Notes: generated from the sequence alone by a model not told the origin. Counted from the first letter of the stretch, positions 23,483-31,861 are shown. The stretch is DNA of 36,771 bases from an uncultured Collinsella sp. (GCA_900551365.1 URVZ01000012.1:1-36771); one strand, 5' to 3'. A program made the numbers and translations.

Positions 23483-25447
23483 CTAGTACATCTTTGCGCC
23501 GGCGGGGATGGAGGCGTCGAGCTGGATCAGGTTGAGGCGCTCCTCACCATCCTCCTCGTGGATGGCACTGATGAGCATGCCGCAGCTGGGGATGCCCATC
23601 ATCTTGCGCGGAGGCAGGTTGGTGATGGCGAGCAAGGTCTTGCCGACCAGGTCCTCGGGCTCGTAATAAGCGTGAATACCGGAGAGGATGGTGCGGTCGG
23701 TACCGGTACCGTCGTCGAGCGTAAAGTTCAGCAGCTTCTTGGACTTCTTGACGGCCTCGCATGCCTTGACCTTCACAGCGCGGAAATCGCTCTTGGAGAA
23801 GGTATCAAAGTCGACGAACTCCTCAAACAGCGGCTCAACGGCGATCTTGGAGTAATCGAGCGTGGGCTTAAGCGACTTAACGAATGGGCTCGCGGCGTTG
23901 CCGGCCTCTGCAGCCTTGGCGGCAGCGGCACCGGACTGGAAACCCTTCTCGGGCTTCATGTGCGGGAACAGCAGGACGTCGCGGATAGAAGCCTGGTTAG
24001 TAAGCAGCATGACCACGCGGTCGATACCAATGCCAATGCCGCCCGCGGGAGGCATACCGTACTCGAGGGCGCGCACGTAGTCCTCGTCATACTCCATAGC
24101 CTCATCGTCGCCGCCGGCCTTCTCGGCCATCTGGGCAGCAAAGCGCTCAGCCTGGTCGACCGGGTCGTTGAGCTCGGAGAATGCGTTGGCGTACTCGTGG
24201 CCGGCGATGACCAGCTCAAAGCGGTGAGTCAAACGCGGGTCGTCCTCAAAACGCTTGGCGAGCGGGCTGACCTCGATGGGGTAATCGCACACGAAGGTCG
24301 GGTTGACGATGGTGTCCTCGCCCAGCTCATCGTAAATCTCGGCGATGATCTTGCCGGCAGTCCACTCGGGCTTGATCTCCAGGCCCTTCTCGCGCGCGGC
24401 GGCAGCAAGCTCCTCGACCGGCGTGTCGATGGTGACCTGCTTGCCGAGCACGTCGGAGACGATGTCGGTCATGGGACGGCTGGCCCACTCACCAGAAAGG
24501 TCGATGGTCTGGCCCTGGTACTCGATGACCTCGGGGTTGCCGATGGCCTTGTTAGCCGCCTTAATGACACCCTGGGCGAGCGCCTTCATGCCCTCGAGGT
24601 CTGAGAAGGCACGGTAGGCCTCCATCGTGGTGAACTCGGGGTTGTGGGTAAGGTCCATGCCCTCGTTACGGAAGATGCGGCCGATCTCGAACACGCGCTC
24701 AAAACCACCGACGATGCAGCGCTTGAGATGGAGCTCGGTGGCAATACGCAGGTAGCACTCCTGATCGAGCGCGTTGAAGTGGGTAATGAACGGCTTGGCG
24801 GTAGCGCCGCCCTGGATGGTCTGCAGGATGGGGGTCTCGACCTCCATGTAACCGTCGGACTCCATAAAGCGACGGAAGGTGGAGAGAATCTGCGAACGCT
24901 TACGGAAGGTCTCGCGAACGTCGTCGTTGGCGATCAGGTCGACATAGCGCTGGCGATAGCGGGTCTCCTTGTCGGAAAGACCGTGGAACTTCTCGGGCAG
25001 TGGACGAACGGCCTTGGAAAGCAGGGTCGCGCTCTTAGGGGCAACGGAAAGCTGGCCGCGCTGGGTGCGCACGACCACGCCGGTCACGCCCAGGATGTCG
25101 CCCAGGTCGAGGGCCTTGAGCGTATTCCAGGCAGCCTCGTCCATGTCGTTGATGCGGCAGAACAGCTGAATCTCGGCAGTCGCATCGCGCACGACGATGA
25201 ACATTATCTTGCCCTGGCCGCGCTTGGCGACCACGCGGCCGGCGATCTTCACGACGTCCTCGGTGTCCTCGCCATCGGCAAGCTCGGCGTACTTAGTCTC
25301 GATATCGGCGACGTAGTCCTCAAGCTCAGAGTGCTCGGGATAGGGGTTCTGGCCCGCCTCGAACAGGGCGGCGCGCTTGGCCAGGCGGGTGGCGCGCTCG
25401 TCGTTGAGCGTCGATGCCTGATCGGCGGCGTTCTGGTTCTCTGCCAT
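23483..25447 (-). CDS. lysS: Lysyl-tRNA synthetase (class II) with C-terminal tRNA-binding domain
   Basis: The product has 654 residues, about 150 more than ordinary bacterial LysRS. The N-terminal OB-fold anticodon-binding domain (about 65-150, KIAGRVVAKRGQGKIMF) is followed by the class II core: motif 2 FRNEGMDLTHNPEFTTMEAY and motif 3 GGIGIGIDRVVMLL. After a linker rich in Ala and Gly, residues about 548-654 form an extra domain of the EMAPII/MetG-C type (DFRAVKVKACEAVKKSKKLL, LPPRKMMGIPSCGMLISA), a known tRNA-binding OB fold. The ATG at 25447 has GAGGAG upstream. greA lies 79 bp upstream, behind a hairpin. The extra domain should raise tRNA affinity; that role is inferred from homologous fusions. 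Confidence 0.95.
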   Translation of the reverse strand: MAENQNAADQASTLNDERATRLAKRAALFEAGQNPYPEHSELEDYVADIETKYAELADGEDTEDVVKIAGRVVAKRGQGKIMFIVVRDATAEIQLFCRINDMDEAAWNTLKALDLGDILGVTGVVVRTQRGQLSVAPKSATLLSKAVRPLPEKFHGLSDKETRYRQRYVDLIANDDVRETFRKRSQILSTFRRFMESDGYMEVETPILQTIQGGATAKPFITHFNALDQECYLRIATELHLKRCIVGGFERVFEIGRIFRNEGMDLTHNPEFTTMEAYRAFSDLEGMKALAQGVIKAANKAIGNPEVIEYQGQTIDLSGEWASRPMTDIVSDVLGKQVTIDTPVEELAAAAREKGLEIKPEWTAGKIIAEIYDELGEDTIVNPTFVCDYPIEVSPLAKRFEDDPRLTHRFELVIAGHEYANAFSELNDPVDQAERFAAQMAEKAGGDDEAMEYDEDYVRALEYGMPPAGGIGIGIDRVVMLLTNQASIRDVLLFPHMKPEKGFQSGAAAAKAAEAGNAASPFVKSLKPTLDYSKIAVEPLFEEFVDFDTFSKSDFRAVKVKACEAVKKSKKLLNFTLDDGTGTDRTILSGIHAYYEPEDLVGKTLLAITNLPPRKMMGIPSCGMLISAIHEEDGEERLNLIQLDASIPAGAKMY

Positions 25448-25471
25448 AAGTTAGCTCCTCAAACTAAAACG

Positions 25472-25500
25472 CTCCCCAGGATTCGGTCCCAGGGAGCGAA
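25472..25500 (-). terminator. Probable terminator after greA
   Basis: On the minus strand CGCTCCC and GGGAGCG close a hairpin with further internal pairing (CTGGGA with TCCTGG), followed by TTTTAG. It sits between the greA stop codon and the lysS ribosome site, so some read-through into lysS is possible. Confidence 0.55.
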
Positions 25501-25526
25501 AACATACCTTTACGCGGGACCGTGGT

Positions 25527-25997
25527 CTAGCGTGCGATCTTGGCGATGGTGTAGACGCGAGTCTTGCCGGAAGGCGTAACGACCTCGACGGAGTCGCCCT
25601 CGCCGTGACCGATGATGGCGTGACCGACCGGAGACTCGTTGGAAATCTTGTGCTCGAGCGAGTTGGTCTCGGTGGTACCGACGAGCGTGACTTCCATGAC
25701 CTCGCCGTTGGGATCAATCAGCGAAACGGTGGAACCGATGGAGACGGTCAGGTCGCCCGTGGTGGCAGCAACCTGAGCGTTGGCGAGGATGGCCTGGATC
25801 TCGGCAATACGAGCGGCGTTCTGGGCCTGCTTGTCCTTAGCGGCGTCGTACTCGGAGTTCTCCGAAAGGTCGCCGAACGCGCGGGCTTCCTTGATGTCCT
25901 CGACGATCTCCTTGGCGTAATCGCCCTCACGCCAAGCGAGCTCCTCGACGAGCTTCTGGCGGCCCTCAGCGGTCAGTACGATCTGGCTTGCGTCCAT
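25527..25997 (-). CDS. greA: Transcription elongation factor GreA
   Basis: The product has 156 residues, full length. GreA rescues backtracked RNA polymerase by stimulating cleavage of the nascent RNA. The N-terminal coiled-coil hairpin carries the acidic tip pattern (EARAFGDLSENSEYDAAKDK), and the C-terminal FKBP-like domain follows (STVSLIDPNGEV, then SPVGHAIIGHGEGD). The ATG at 25997 is chosen because GGGGAG lies eight bases before it; an upstream in-frame start adds ten residues without a better site. lysS follows at 79 bp. Confidence 0.95.
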   Translation of the reverse strand: MDASQIVLTAEGRQKLVEELAWREGDYAKEIVEDIKEARAFGDLSENSEYDAAKDKQAQNAARIAEIQAILANAQVAATTGDLTVSIGSTVSLIDPNGEVMEVTLVGTTETNSLEHKISNESPVGHAIIGHGEGDSVEVVTPSGKTRVYTIAKIAR

Positions 25998-26045
25998 ACG
26001 GATATCTCCCCAACTCTGATCAAACAATCAACTGTCAACAAAACG

Positions 26046-26078
26046 AAAAAGACCGGCTAGCCTGCGGGCAAGCCGGTC
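26046..26078 (-). terminator. Intrinsic terminator after tatA
   Basis: GACCGGCT (26051-26058) pairs with AGCCGGTC (26071-26078), and the minus strand continues with TTTTT. It lies about 25 bases after the tatA stop codon, ahead of greA. Confidence 0.8.
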
Positions 26079-26103
26079 AGGTGCTCACCCCAAAGGGATG
26101 GGA

Positions 26104-26379
26104 CTACTCTGCGTCCGCGTCGCTGTCCTCTGCCTGCTTCTTCTTGGCAGCAGCGAGCTTGGCCTCGAGCTCAGCGATCTCCTTGTCCTCCTCGGACTGC
26201 TCGACCACGACCTCCTCGGCCTGCTTGGTCTCGGCCTTATCGTCGCCCTCCATACCCTCACGGATATTCTTGACGGTAGAGCCGAGGGACTTGCCGAGCT
26301 TCGGCAGGTTCTTGGGCCCGAAGATAATCAGGACAACGACGAGAATAATGATGAGCTCAGGAGCCCTCAGTCCAAACAT
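26104..26379 (-). CDS. tatA: Sec-independent protein translocase subunit TatA/E
   Basis: The product has 91 residues. One N-terminal membrane helix (ELIIILVVVLIIF) is followed by the conserved hinge FGPKNLPKLGKSLG, an amphipathic helix (STVKNIREGME) and a charged Glu/Lys tail. This is the standard plan of TatA, which forms the pore-like assembly of the twin-arginine pathway at the cytoplasmic membrane. The ATG at 26379 follows GGAGG. A long in-frame extension upstream runs through the tRNA-Pro gene and is rejected. No tatC is adjacent, so the partner must lie elsewhere in the genome. A TatA/TatE distinction is not possible from sequence alone. Confidence 0.9.
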   Translation of the reverse strand: MFGLRAPELIIILVVVLIIFGPKNLPKLGKSLGSTVKNIREGMEGDDKAETKQAEEVVVEQSEEDKEIAELEAKLAAAKKKQAEDSDADAE

Positions 26380-26452
26380 GTAGACCTCCACAATACAGCG
26401 AGACAAGCTCGAATGAGTATACCGCGGGTATCGCGGTATCACAACACTAGCT

Positions 26453-26480
26453 AAAAAAAGGGACCGCAAGAAGCGGTCCC
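26453..26480 (-). terminator. Terminator of tRNA-Pro
   Basis: GGGACCGC (26460-26467) pairs with GCGGTCCC (26473-26480), followed on the minus strand by seven T. It sits just after the tRNA 3' end and before tatA. Confidence 0.85.
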
Positions 26481-26491
26481 TCCTCATGCTC

Positions 26492-26568
26492 TGGTCGGGT
26501 TGACTGGATTTGAACCAGCGACCCCTGCGTCCCGAACGCAGTGCTCTACCAAACTGAGCCACAACCCG
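26492..26568 (-). tRNA. tRNA-Pro (anticodon CGG)
   Basis: The minus strand folds as a full cloverleaf. The acceptor stem pairs CGGGTTG with CAACCCG, the anticodon stem CTGCG/CGCAG holds the loop TTCGGGA giving anticodon CGG (reads CCG), the T-arm contains GGTTCAAATCC, and a CCA end is encoded at 26492-26494. A minus-strand TATAGT at 26577-26582 is a likely -10 box nine bases upstream. Confidence 0.94.
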
Positions 26569-26617
26569 TTAGCTCGACTATAGTAACAAAGATTTTCGCC
26601 GCGTGCTAGAGAAATTT

Positions 26618-27514
26618 TTATTTCTTTGGCGCGTCGATTTGAACCGTGTTGGAAATAAGCTCAGTCGCGCAGGCCCACCAGCCATTTTGCTGGACAGCAT
26701 CGGCAAGCCTTTCGGCCGTGGCAGCGGTGTCGCAAATGGCAAACGAGCAGGCACCCGATCCGCACACATCTACAGCAACGGTTCCGTTCTGTTTACGCAG
26801 CCAGTCGAGGACCGTTTGAATCTGCGACTCCATCTGTGCGGAAATGACACCAAGGTTGTTATGGATGAGTGCATATGCCGTCTCGGCATCACCAGCACGC
26901 AAGGCAGAAGCTATCGCGCCGGGCTTGTCCGCAGGCACCGGGGCCTCGTCAAAACGTCGATAGGCTTCAATTGTCGAAACGCTTGCCTCGCGCGGCTTGA
27001 CCAGCACGACGGGCGTCGCGGGCAGCGCGGGGTACTCAGTTGCCAGCACGTCTCCCCCACCTACGTAGAACGCAGGACTCGCGTGCAAAAAGAACGGGAC
27101 GTCGGCACCAATGCCCCGCGCAATATCGTCGAGCGCTGGGTCGGTGCGATCAATGCCCCAGAGCTCCGCCAAGGCGACAATGACCGCGGCCGCATCCGTC
27201 GAGGGGCCGCCCAAGCCAGCGCACAATGGAATGCGCTTCTCAATCGTCACGCAGATGTTTGCCTCGCGACCATAATGCTCGGCCATAGCAACCGCAGCCC
27301 GATACGCCGTATTCTTTTGCATGGGAAAATCTGATGCTGGAACCGTCTGGACGGTCAGCGCCTGCGCCGGCGTGACCGTCACGGTATCGGAAAGACCGAC
27401 GGCTGCCATCAGGGAATCGACCCTGTGGTAGCCGCGGTCATCGCGCTCGGTATGAACCCCCAGGTAGAGGTTAATCTTTGCCGGCGCGGAAAGAGTCAGG
27501 GACCGATCGGTCAC
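26618..27514 (-). CDS. ispE: 4-diphosphocytidyl-2-C-methyl-D-erythritol kinase
   Basis: The product has 298 residues and is a GHMP-family kinase that phosphorylates CDP-methylerythritol in the MEP pathway, complementing ispD and ispF elsewhere in the window. The N-terminal motif SAPAKINLYLGV and the ATP-binding loop PLCAGLGGPSTDAAA are visible. The loop reads GLGGPST where the family usually has GLGGGSS, a mild variant. A C-terminal CGSGACSFAI motif is also family-like. The start is GTG, three bases past the veg stop, with GAGGAG inside the end of veg. In Bacillus, ispE also follows veg closely, so this is a conserved pair. Confidence 0.94.
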   Translation of the reverse strand: MTDRSLTLSAPAKINLYLGVHTERDDRGYHRVDSLMAAVGLSDTVTVTPAQALTVQTVPASDFPMQKNTAYRAAVAMAEHYGREANICVTIEKRIPLCAGLGGPSTDAAAVIVALAELWGIDRTDPALDDIARGIGADVPFFLHASPAFYVGGGDVLATEYPALPATPVVLVKPREASVSTIEAYRRFDEAPVPADKPGAIASALRAGDAETAYALIHNNLGVISAQMESQIQTVLDWLRKQNGTVAVDVCGSGACSFAICDTAATAERLADAVQQNGWWACATELISNTVQIDAPKK

Positions 27515-27516
27515 CG

Positions 27517-27813
27517 TTAATGCTCCTCGAGCTGATTGCCGAGCGGGGTAAAGATGTGCTCGCCGCTCTCGGGGTCGAACAGCTCGACCTGACCGGTGAG
27601 GACATCGATATACTGGTAGGACTGACGCGACTTGCGGCCGCGACGCTCGTCAACCTCGACGATAAAGACGGCGGGGTGGACGCTCTTGATGGTGCCCATG
27701 CGCTCGACGACGCGGGTACGGCCCATGTTGGCCTTCACCTTGACGCGATCGCCCACCATATCGGTCAGCTTCTCGTGGATGTCGTCGACGTGATTGACTT
27801 CCATCTCTTCCAT
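27517..27813 (-). CDS. veg: Veg family protein
   Basis: The product has 98 residues. It matches the small Veg/DUF1021 family by the sequence RVKVKANMGRTRVVERMGTI, then PAVFIVEVDE and SYQYIDVLTGQVELF, which corresponds to Bacillus Veg. Veg has been linked to biofilm-matrix control in Bacillus, but its biochemical role is not settled. The ATG at 27813 is chosen because GGAGG lies eight bases before it; an upstream in-frame ATG at 27837 lacks a site. It precedes ispE by two bases. A minus-strand extended -10 (TGC then TATAGT, 27881-27889) is a good promoter, and a small hairpin with a T-run (AGGGG/CCCCT, near 27841-27861) lies in the leader. Confidence 0.85.
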   Translation of the reverse strand: MEEMEVNHVDDIHEKLTDMVGDRVKVKANMGRTRVVERMGTIKSVHPAVFIVEVDERRGRKSRQSYQYIDVLTGQVELFDPESGEHIFTPLGNQLEEH

Positions 27814-27880
27814 GAACAGGGCCTCCAGAAGGTGCAATTCAAAAAGGGGATAATACCCCTAAGATAGACAAAACTCTAAT

Positions 27881-27889
27881 ACTATAGCA
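27881..27889 (-). promoter_or_regulatory. Extended -10 promoter for veg-ispE
   Basis: On the minus strand TGC precedes TATAGT (27881-27886), an extended -10 element. Transcription would start near 27874, with a short leader that contains the AGGGG/CCCCT hairpin and TTTTTG. The gap 27814-27996 holds no gene. Confidence 0.5.
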
Positions 27890-27969
27890 CCCTGTTGTGG
27901 CCATACGCAAGTAGCTAAATAAGCCCCGTCCCAAATACGTACCAGACGACAACCTCGCATGACCAGTTG

Positions 27970-27997
27970 TTACGCGGTTTGGTAAAACCGCGTAACC
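27970..27997 (-). repeat. GTTACGCGGTT hairpin repeat, copy 2 (after dtd)
   Basis: On the minus strand GTTACGCGGTTT and AAACCGCGTAAC form a stem around a short loop, beginning within or right after the dtd stop codon (TAG then GTTACGCGG). Stem and loop match the copy after lysS at 23452-23479 with few changes. There is no U-tract. Confidence 0.65.
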
Positions 27998-28443
27998 TAA
28001 AGGTTGTCGGTGTCCAAGACGATGGTGAATGGGCCGTCGTTGACGAGATCGACTTTCATATCGGCGCCAAAGATGCCGTGCGCCACGTGTTCGACATCTT
28101 GACGAACGAGCGTCAGGAAGTACTCGTAGAGCTCGTTGGCGACATCGGGGGCGCCGGCATCCGTAAACGACGGACGGCGACCGTGGCGGCAGTCAGCGAA
28201 CAGCGTGAACTGCGACACCACGAGCACCTCGCCGTCGATATCGGCAAGCGCCAAGTTGGTCTTGCCGTTCTCATCCTCGTTGATGCGCAGGCCGCGGAGC
28301 TTGCCCCACAGCTTATCAGCCTCGGCGCGCGTGTCGCCGTGGCCCACGCCCAGCAGCACCAGATAGCCGCGTCCAATGCGGCCCACGCACTCGCCGTCGA
28401 CCGTCACGCCGGCGTTGAGCACGCGCTGCACCACCGCACGCAT
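27997..28443 (-). CDS. dtd: D-aminoacyl-tRNA deacylase
   Basis: The product has 148 residues, the standard length for DTD, which removes D-amino acids (and glycine from tRNA-Ala) from mischarged tRNAs. The two family motifs are visible: VVSQFTLFAD (SQxxL motif) and NDGPFTIVLD (family form NGPVT-like, here with an inserted Asp). It starts three bases after rdgB with GAGGAG as ribosome site, so rdgB and dtd are co-translated. A hairpin repeat begins at its stop codon. Confidence 0.94.
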   Translation of the reverse strand: MRAVVQRVLNAGVTVDGECVGRIGRGYLVLLGVGHGDTRAEADKLWGKLRGLRINEDENGKTNLALADIDGEVLVVSQFTLFADCRHGRRPSFTDAGAPDVANELYEYFLTLVRQDVEHVAHGIFGADMKVDLVNDGPFTIVLDTDNL

Positions 28444-28446
28444 GGC

Positions 28447-29088
28447 CTACTCCTCGCCCGTCAGCTTGGCGGACAGATGCTCGAGCGCGTGGAAACGATG
28501 GCTGATGGCGTTCTTCTCGTCCGCCGTCAGCTCGGCCATGGTCTTGCCCGGCGTGTCGACCGGCAGGAACAGCGGGTCGTAGCCAAAGCCGTGATCGCCG
28601 CGGCCCTCGTGCGCGATAACGCCCTCGCAGGCGCCCTCGCCATAGGTAACCAGACCGTCCGTGTCGATGAGCGCGACGACGCTCATAAAGCGCGCGGTGC
28701 GGTCCTCATCTGCCACGCCTTCCAGGTTAACGAGAAGCTTGGCGTTGTTGGCGGCATCGTCGCCGTGCACGCCCGCATAGCGCGCGCTATACACACCGGG
28801 CTCACCGTCCAGTGCGTCGACGACCAAGCCCGAATCGTCGGCAATGGCCATAAGGCCCGTCTCCTCAACCGCGGCTTGGGCCTTGATGATGGCGTTCTCC
28901 AAAAACGTCGTGCCGTTTTCCTCGGGATCCTCAAAATCGCCCAGCTGGCCGAGCGCCACAAAGCGTACCTCGGGCATGACCTTGCCCAAAATGGCCTCGA
29001 TCTCGGTGAGCTTATGGGCGTTGCCGGTTGCCACGACGATGGTCGCCGCCGGGTCGAGGGTGTCAATGTCAATCTTCTCAAGTGCCAT
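28447..29088 (-). CDS. rdgB: Non-canonical purine NTP pyrophosphatase (RdgB/HAM1)
   Basis: The product has 213 residues. It hydrolyses ITP, dITP and XTP to keep them out of nucleic acids. The N-terminal motif VVATGNAHKLTEIEAIL, the ENAIIKAQAA helix, the metal-binding IADDSGLVVDAL, the GVYSARYAG loop and the C-terminal HGFGYDPLFLP are all as in the family. The ATG at 29088 is chosen because AGGAGG lies close before it; a longer in-frame extension is Arg-rich and unlikely. rph lies 145 bp upstream. Bacillus also has the order racE (murI)-...-rph-rdgB. Confidence 0.94.
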   Translation of the reverse strand: MALEKIDIDTLDPAATIVVATGNAHKLTEIEAILGKVMPEVRFVALGQLGDFEDPEENGTTFLENAIIKAQAAVEETGLMAIADDSGLVVDALDGEPGVYSARYAGVHGDDAANNAKLLVNLEGVADEDRTARFMSVVALIDTDGLVTYGEGACEGVIAHEGRGDHGFGYDPLFLPVDTPGKTMAELTADEKNAISHRFHALEHLSAKLTGEE

Positions 29089-29198
29089 AGCTGGCCTCCT
29101 TGTCTCTATAGCAATGCCGTGTTGAGGGCGGCGAGGACCTCGGCCCCTCTCCCCTCTCAATCAACGGCAGTCTTATACTTCGACGTTTTCCCAGATAA

Positions 29199-29235
29199 AA
29201 CCTACCAAAATAAACCTGTCCCTATTTGGCAGGTT
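29199..29235. repeat. Hairpin repeat with AACCTGTCCC loop, copy 2
   Basis: AACCTACCAAA (29199-29209) pairs with TTTGGCAGGTT (29225-29235) with one A-C mismatch. The loop contains AACCTGTCCC. The right arm overlaps the rph stop codon, so on the minus strand it begins at the end of the gene, as the copy after the exporter does. The minus strand then continues TTTTATC, so it may also terminate. Confidence 0.55.
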
Positions 29236-29959
29236 AGGCGATGGCTTGGCGCTGAAGCTCGATGAGCTCGGCGATACCCTTGTCGCCCAGGTCGAGCAGG
29301 GCGTTGAGGCGTTTGCGGTCGAAGGGCGCCTGCTCGCCGGTGCCCTGGAGCTCAATCATCTCACCGGTGTCGGTGGCGACGAGGTTCATGTCGACCTCGG
29401 CATGGCTGTCCTCGGAATAATCGAGGTCAAGCAGCGTATTGCCGTCGACAACGCCCATGGAGATGGCAGCCACCTGGCCGATAAGCGGGATGCGCTCGAT
29501 CTTGCCCGCCTCGACCCACATGGCGAGGGCGTCGCGCAGCGCCACCCAGGCGCCGGTGATGCTCGCTGTACGCGTGCCGCCATCGGCCTGAATCACATCG
29601 CAGTCGACGGTGACGGTGTACTCGCCGAGCGCCTTCATGTTGACGACGGTACGCAGGCTGCGGCCAATGAGGCGCTCGATCTCCATAGAGCGGCCCTTGC
29701 GGTTGGCGTGCTCGCGCTTGCAGCGCTTGCCGGTCGACGCCGGCAGCATGGCGTATTCCGCGGTCACCCAGCCGGCCTTAGCTCCCTTTCGCCAGCCCGG
29801 CACGCCCTCCTCGATAGTGGCGGCGCACAGCACGCGCGTGTCACCGAACTCGGCCAAACACGAGCCGTGGGCGTGCTTCATGACGCCACGGGTGAGCTTA
29901 ACGGGGCGCAACTCGTTGGCGGCGCGACCGTTGGCGCGGTTGACCTGCATGTACTCCAT
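29234..29959 (-). CDS. rph: Ribonuclease PH
   Basis: The product has 241 residues, standard for RNase PH, a phosphate-dependent 3'-5' exonuclease that trims tRNA 3' ends. The N-terminus RANGRAANELRPVKLTRG, the core GWVTAEYAMLPASTGKRCKR and the C-terminal GEMIELQGTGEQAPF are family features. The start at 29959 follows AAAGGA; a second ATG three codons on is possible. It is part of the murI-rph-rdgB-dtd series. CCA ends are encoded in all three tRNAs in the window, which matches a genome where RNase PH and similar enzymes trim up to a coded CCA. Confidence 0.95.
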   Translation of the reverse strand: MEYMQVNRANGRAANELRPVKLTRGVMKHAHGSCLAEFGDTRVLCAATIEEGVPGWRKGAKAGWVTAEYAMLPASTGKRCKREHANRKGRSMEIERLIGRSLRTVVNMKALGEYTVTVDCDVIQADGGTRTASITGAWVALRDALAMWVEAGKIERIPLIGQVAAISMGVVDGNTLLDLDYSEDSHAEVDMNLVATDTGEMIELQGTGEQAPFDRKRLNALLDLGDKGIAELIELQRQAIA

Positions 29960-30013
29960 AGAAATTTCCTTTCGGCAAAAGATGTGGCGAAGGCTTTGGC
30001 GGCTGCCTTACAT

Positions 30014-30898
30014 CTATTTCAGCTCATCGATATCGATATGTTCGATGCTCTTGAGCGGCTGACCAAAGATAAAGCTGCCCGCCACCGCAAACTCGGCAAT
30101 GTTATCGGCCGTCGTGGCAAAACGATGCTGCGGCTCAGCGGCGTCGCCCGCCAGCTGCTCGCGGCGCGTGAGGATATCGGTCAGCTCGCGTGTGGTCTCC
30201 TCGGCGGAACTCACGACGCGCACCCCAGGCCCCAGCGCATGGCGGATAGGTCCCACCAACAGCGGGAAATGCGTACAGCCGAGCACCACGGTATCGATAC
30301 CGTGGTCGCGCAGCGGCTCAACCGTGGCACCCACCAGCGCACGCACGGCAGGCGTATCGAAGATGTCCTCGTTCTCAAGCCACTGTTCCTGCAGATGTGC
30401 ACCCGAGGCGAGCTCGTGTTCGACAACCTCGACAAAGCTCGAGGCAGGACAGCCGTATACATCGACGCCGGCATCCAGGTCCTGAATGGCGCGCGTGTAG
30501 GCGCCCGAGCGAATAGTGAGGTTGGTGGCGAGCACGCCCACGCGACGCGTACGCGTGCTGTTGATTGCCGCACGGGCACCCGGCGCGATCACACCGATCA
30601 CGGGAACGTCGAGCACCTGCTGGGCCAAACGCAAGGCCGCAGCGGTCGCCGTGTTGCAGGCGATGACCATAATCTTGACGTCGTGCTTCGAAAGCCAACG
30701 ACCCGCCTGCAGCGCAAACGAGCGCACTTCATCCTCGGTGCGCGTGCCGTAGGGGCAGCGCTTGGTGTCGCCAAAGTAGTAGACGGACTCGTGCGGCAGC
30801 GCCGTCGCAATCGCGCGCGCAACCGTCAGACCGCCCAAACCAGAATCGAACACGCCAATCGGGCGCGTGTCGCCTGCCGGATTCTCGATATCGGACAT
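30014..30898 (-). CDS. murI: Glutamate racemase
   Basis: The product has 294 residues and makes D-glutamate for peptidoglycan. The proton-transfer cysteines are visible in ACNTATAAAL and GCTHFPLL, and the N-terminal FDSGLGGLTV and the FGDTKRCPYGTR loop match the family. The ATG at 30898 is the natural start for the N-terminus (MSDIENPAGDTRPIGVFDSG), but the nearest GAGG lies only about two bases before it, an unusually tight spacing. It sits between the HAD phosphatase gene and rph, 51 and 54 bp away. Confidence 0.94.
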   Translation of the reverse strand: MSDIENPAGDTRPIGVFDSGLGGLTVARAIATALPHESVYYFGDTKRCPYGTRTEDEVRSFALQAGRWLSKHDVKIMVIACNTATAAALRLAQQVLDVPVIGVIAPGARAAINSTRTRRVGVLATNLTIRSGAYTRAIQDLDAGVDVYGCPASSFVEVVEHELASGAHLQEQWLENEDIFDTPAVRALVGATVEPLRDHGIDTVVLGCTHFPLLVGPIRHALGPGVRVVSSAEETTRELTDILTRREQLAGDAAEPQHRFATTADNIAEFAVAGSFIFGQPLKSIEHIDIDELK

Positions 30899-30949
30899 TA
30901 CCTCACCAGTCTCTCTCGAAAAGACATGTCCAAGTGCAGCGACGCCGCG

Positions 30950-31861
30950 CTACGAACGCGCCGCGACCAGCAGCTCTGCCGTCGCCGCCCAACCGTCGAC
31001 AATTTTGCCGCGCGTAACGAAAGCGTTCTCGCAAGCAGCCAGGAACTCGGGCGCGCCGGCGCTCGTCAGGCCATTCTCGACCAGGCAGAACGTGCCCACG
31101 TGATCGGCCATGTAGAAGTCGGACTCGGAATCGCCGAGCGCGAGCGTCTCCTCGCGCTCGATCCCCAGGTGCTCGCAGAAGCGCGCGATGGCAACGCCCT
31201 TGTTGAGACCCGCGGGGTTGATGTTGAATGCGCGACCGTCCTCGACGCGATCGAGCTCGAGCGTCGTCGGCTTGGACAGGTGAGTCAGATGGCCGTTGCA
31301 AGCCCAGATCAGACCGCAGCCGGCCTCGTCCAGGATGGCCTGAACCTCATCGTCGGGCACATCGCCGCGCATGCCGACGGTGACCTCACGGTATTTGTAG
31401 CCGGTCGACATGTCGTTGTGATACTCGATCTTGTGCGGCCAGCGGGCGAGGATCTTCTCGCACACGCCGGTCTGCTCGATCACCTGGTGCGGCGTGAGGC
31501 CGCAAGAGGAGTCGTAGGGCATGTCGCCGGTCAGATACTCCCAATCGTTGGCTTTGAGGTCGTACATAACCAGACCGCCCATCTCGCCAATGTAGGAGTT
31601 GAGGCCGAGCACGCGCGCGTCCTCGTGGATCATGGTACGGTTGCGGCCCGAGGTGGGAACCACCTGAATACCAGCGCGAGCGAGCGCCACGACGGCCTCG
31701 ACGAGTTTGGTCGAGGGGTTGCCGTCGTTGTCGCGTAGCACGCACGAGCCGGGTGCAAGCATCGTGGCATCCAGGTCGGTAAAGACGTACTTGACCTTGG
31801 CCAAGCGCTCGCGCATCTCGCCCGAAAGCTCGGCGACGGTCGGCAGGGTATTGTGGGACAT
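30950..31861 (-). CDS. HAD-superfamily hydrolase, IIB (Cof-like) type
   Basis: The product has 303 residues. The HAD nucleophile motif is VFTDLDATML with D29 and D31, motif II is PTSGRNRTM, and the C-terminal motifs are NKGVAIARFCEHLGI and LALGDSESDFYMADHVG. This arrangement with a large C2-type cap fits sugar-phosphate phosphatases of the Cof or mannosyl-3-phosphoglycerate phosphatase kind. The ATG at 31861 follows GGAG. Neighbours are murE and murI, but nothing in the sequence fixes the substrate. A role in cell-wall precursor or housecleaning metabolism is speculation. Confidence 0.85.
   Translation of the reverse strand: MSHNTLPTVAELSGEMRERLAKVKYVFTDLDATMLAPGSCVLRDNDGNPSTKLVEAVVALARAGIQVVPTSGRNRTMIHEDARVLGLNSYIGEMGGLVMYDLKANDWEYLTGDMPYDSSCGLTPHQVIEQTGVCEKILARWPHKIEYHNDMSTGYKYREVTVGMRGDVPDDEVQAILDEAGCGLIWACNGHLTHLSKPTTLELDRVEDGRAFNINPAGLNKGVAIARFCEHLGIEREETLALGDSESDFYMADHVGTFCLVENGLTSAGAPEFLAACENAFVTRGKIVDGWAATAELLVAARS

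Noticed and set aside
26380..26562. N-terminal extension of tatA
   Set aside because: The in-frame extension is encoded by the tRNA-Pro gene and its terminator; the ATG at 26379 has GGAGG and starts the canonical membrane helix.
29246..31738. 830-codon plus-strand reading frame opposite rph, murI and the HAD gene
   Set aside because: It runs antisense through three well-supported genes and shows no family motif.
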